DNA of 6,247 nt. Origin: an uncultured Chloroflexota bacterium. GTDB taxonomy: Bacteria > Chloroflexota > Dehalococcoidia > SAR202 > UBA11138. The translations under genes were made by a program, and so were the position numbers. The first letter of the stretch is position 1; the number at the start of each line of letters is the position of its first letter. The notes under the pieces are model-generated. The model saw only the letters and a list, made by a program, of their open reading frames with translations, was not told the DNA's origin and searched no databases. This document shows positions 6,083-6,247 of the stretch, piece after piece. Location: NCBI GenBank assembly GCA_913046025.1, contig CAJWRP010000145.1, positions 1 through 6,247 of the forward strand. The letters run 5' to 3'.

Positions 6083-6150
6083 CAGTGCGTACTCTACATA
6101 TCACATCAGTCCATCACCAAAACGACAGACCTCGGACTTCATATGCACTG
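6083..6150. repeat. Inverted repeat in the gap before the dioxygenase
   Basis: CAGTGCGTA (6083-6091) and TATGCACTG (6142-6150) are complementary at eight of nine positions with one G-U-type wobble, around 50 bases. It sits between the stop of the edge gene and the dioxygenase SD. It could fold in the intergenic RNA, but the long loop makes chance a real possibility. Confidence 0.25.
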
Positions 6151-6152
6151 TA

Positions 6153-6247
6153 TTACGGCCAGATGCGCTCTCCCAGCGTTGGCGATCCCGGCGCGTGAAC
6201 CAGGTTGTGCACAACCTCTTGCGACAAGTCGTGATCGGTGTCTATGA
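6153..6247 (-). CDS. C-terminal fragment of an unrecognised protein running off the window
   Basis: The last 30 codons of an open frame on minus end in TAA at 6155-6153, finishing HAPGSPTLGERIWP. The frame is open to the window edge and is followed by a dioxygenase gene on the same strand after 113 bases, which favours a real gene end. I do not recognise the family from so short a tail. If co-transcribed, it may act on the same substrate as the dioxygenase. Confidence 0.5.
   Translation of the reverse strand, partial: IDTDHDLSQEVVHNLVHAPGSPTLGERIWP

Overview
The window is bacterial: short, closely packed genes with strong Shine-Dalgarno (SD) sequences (AGGAGG type), sigma70-like promoters and a Rho-independent terminator. 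The protein set is typical of an environmental heterotroph breaking down aromatic or other organic compounds: a beta-oxidation crotonase, an aldehyde dehydrogenase, a beta-hydroxyacid dehydrogenase, a DUF3500 protein and a class III extradiol dioxygenase. This mix is reminiscent of free-living Chloroflexota (Dehalococcoidia/SAR202-like) genomes. That placement is a low-confidence impression from gene content only; no taxonomic marker is present.

Layout. At the left edge (1-539, minus) is the 5' part of a bifunctional-type enoyl-CoA hydratase/3-hydroxyacyl-CoA dehydrogenase. Its crotonase homology stops abruptly near position 150. A divergent promoter region (540-717) leads to a complete aldehyde dehydrogenase on plus (718-2232). 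Behind it, with its own intact SD, lies the decayed remnant of a [2Fe-2S] small subunit of a molybdenum hydroxylase (CoxS-like; 2290-2670). The remaining genes are all on minus: a beta-hydroxyacid dehydrogenase (2650-3534), a DUF3500 protein with its own promoter and a strong terminator (3712-4710), a LigB-type ring-cleavage dioxygenase (5068-6039), and the last 30 codons of an unrecognised gene (6153-6247).

How they may fit together (inference). Ring opening by the dioxygenase would give a semialdehyde, the aldehyde dehydrogenase could oxidise it to an acid, and the hydroxyacid dehydrogenase and crotonase could act further down. The genes are not one operon: they lie in at least three transcription units on both strands, so a shared pathway is a hypothesis. 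No mobile element, CRISPR array, tRNA or rRNA was seen. I see no clear novel multi-gene system. The least explained items are the DUF3500 protein with its visible internal duplication, the decayed CoxS-like gene, and the break in the left-edge crotonase.
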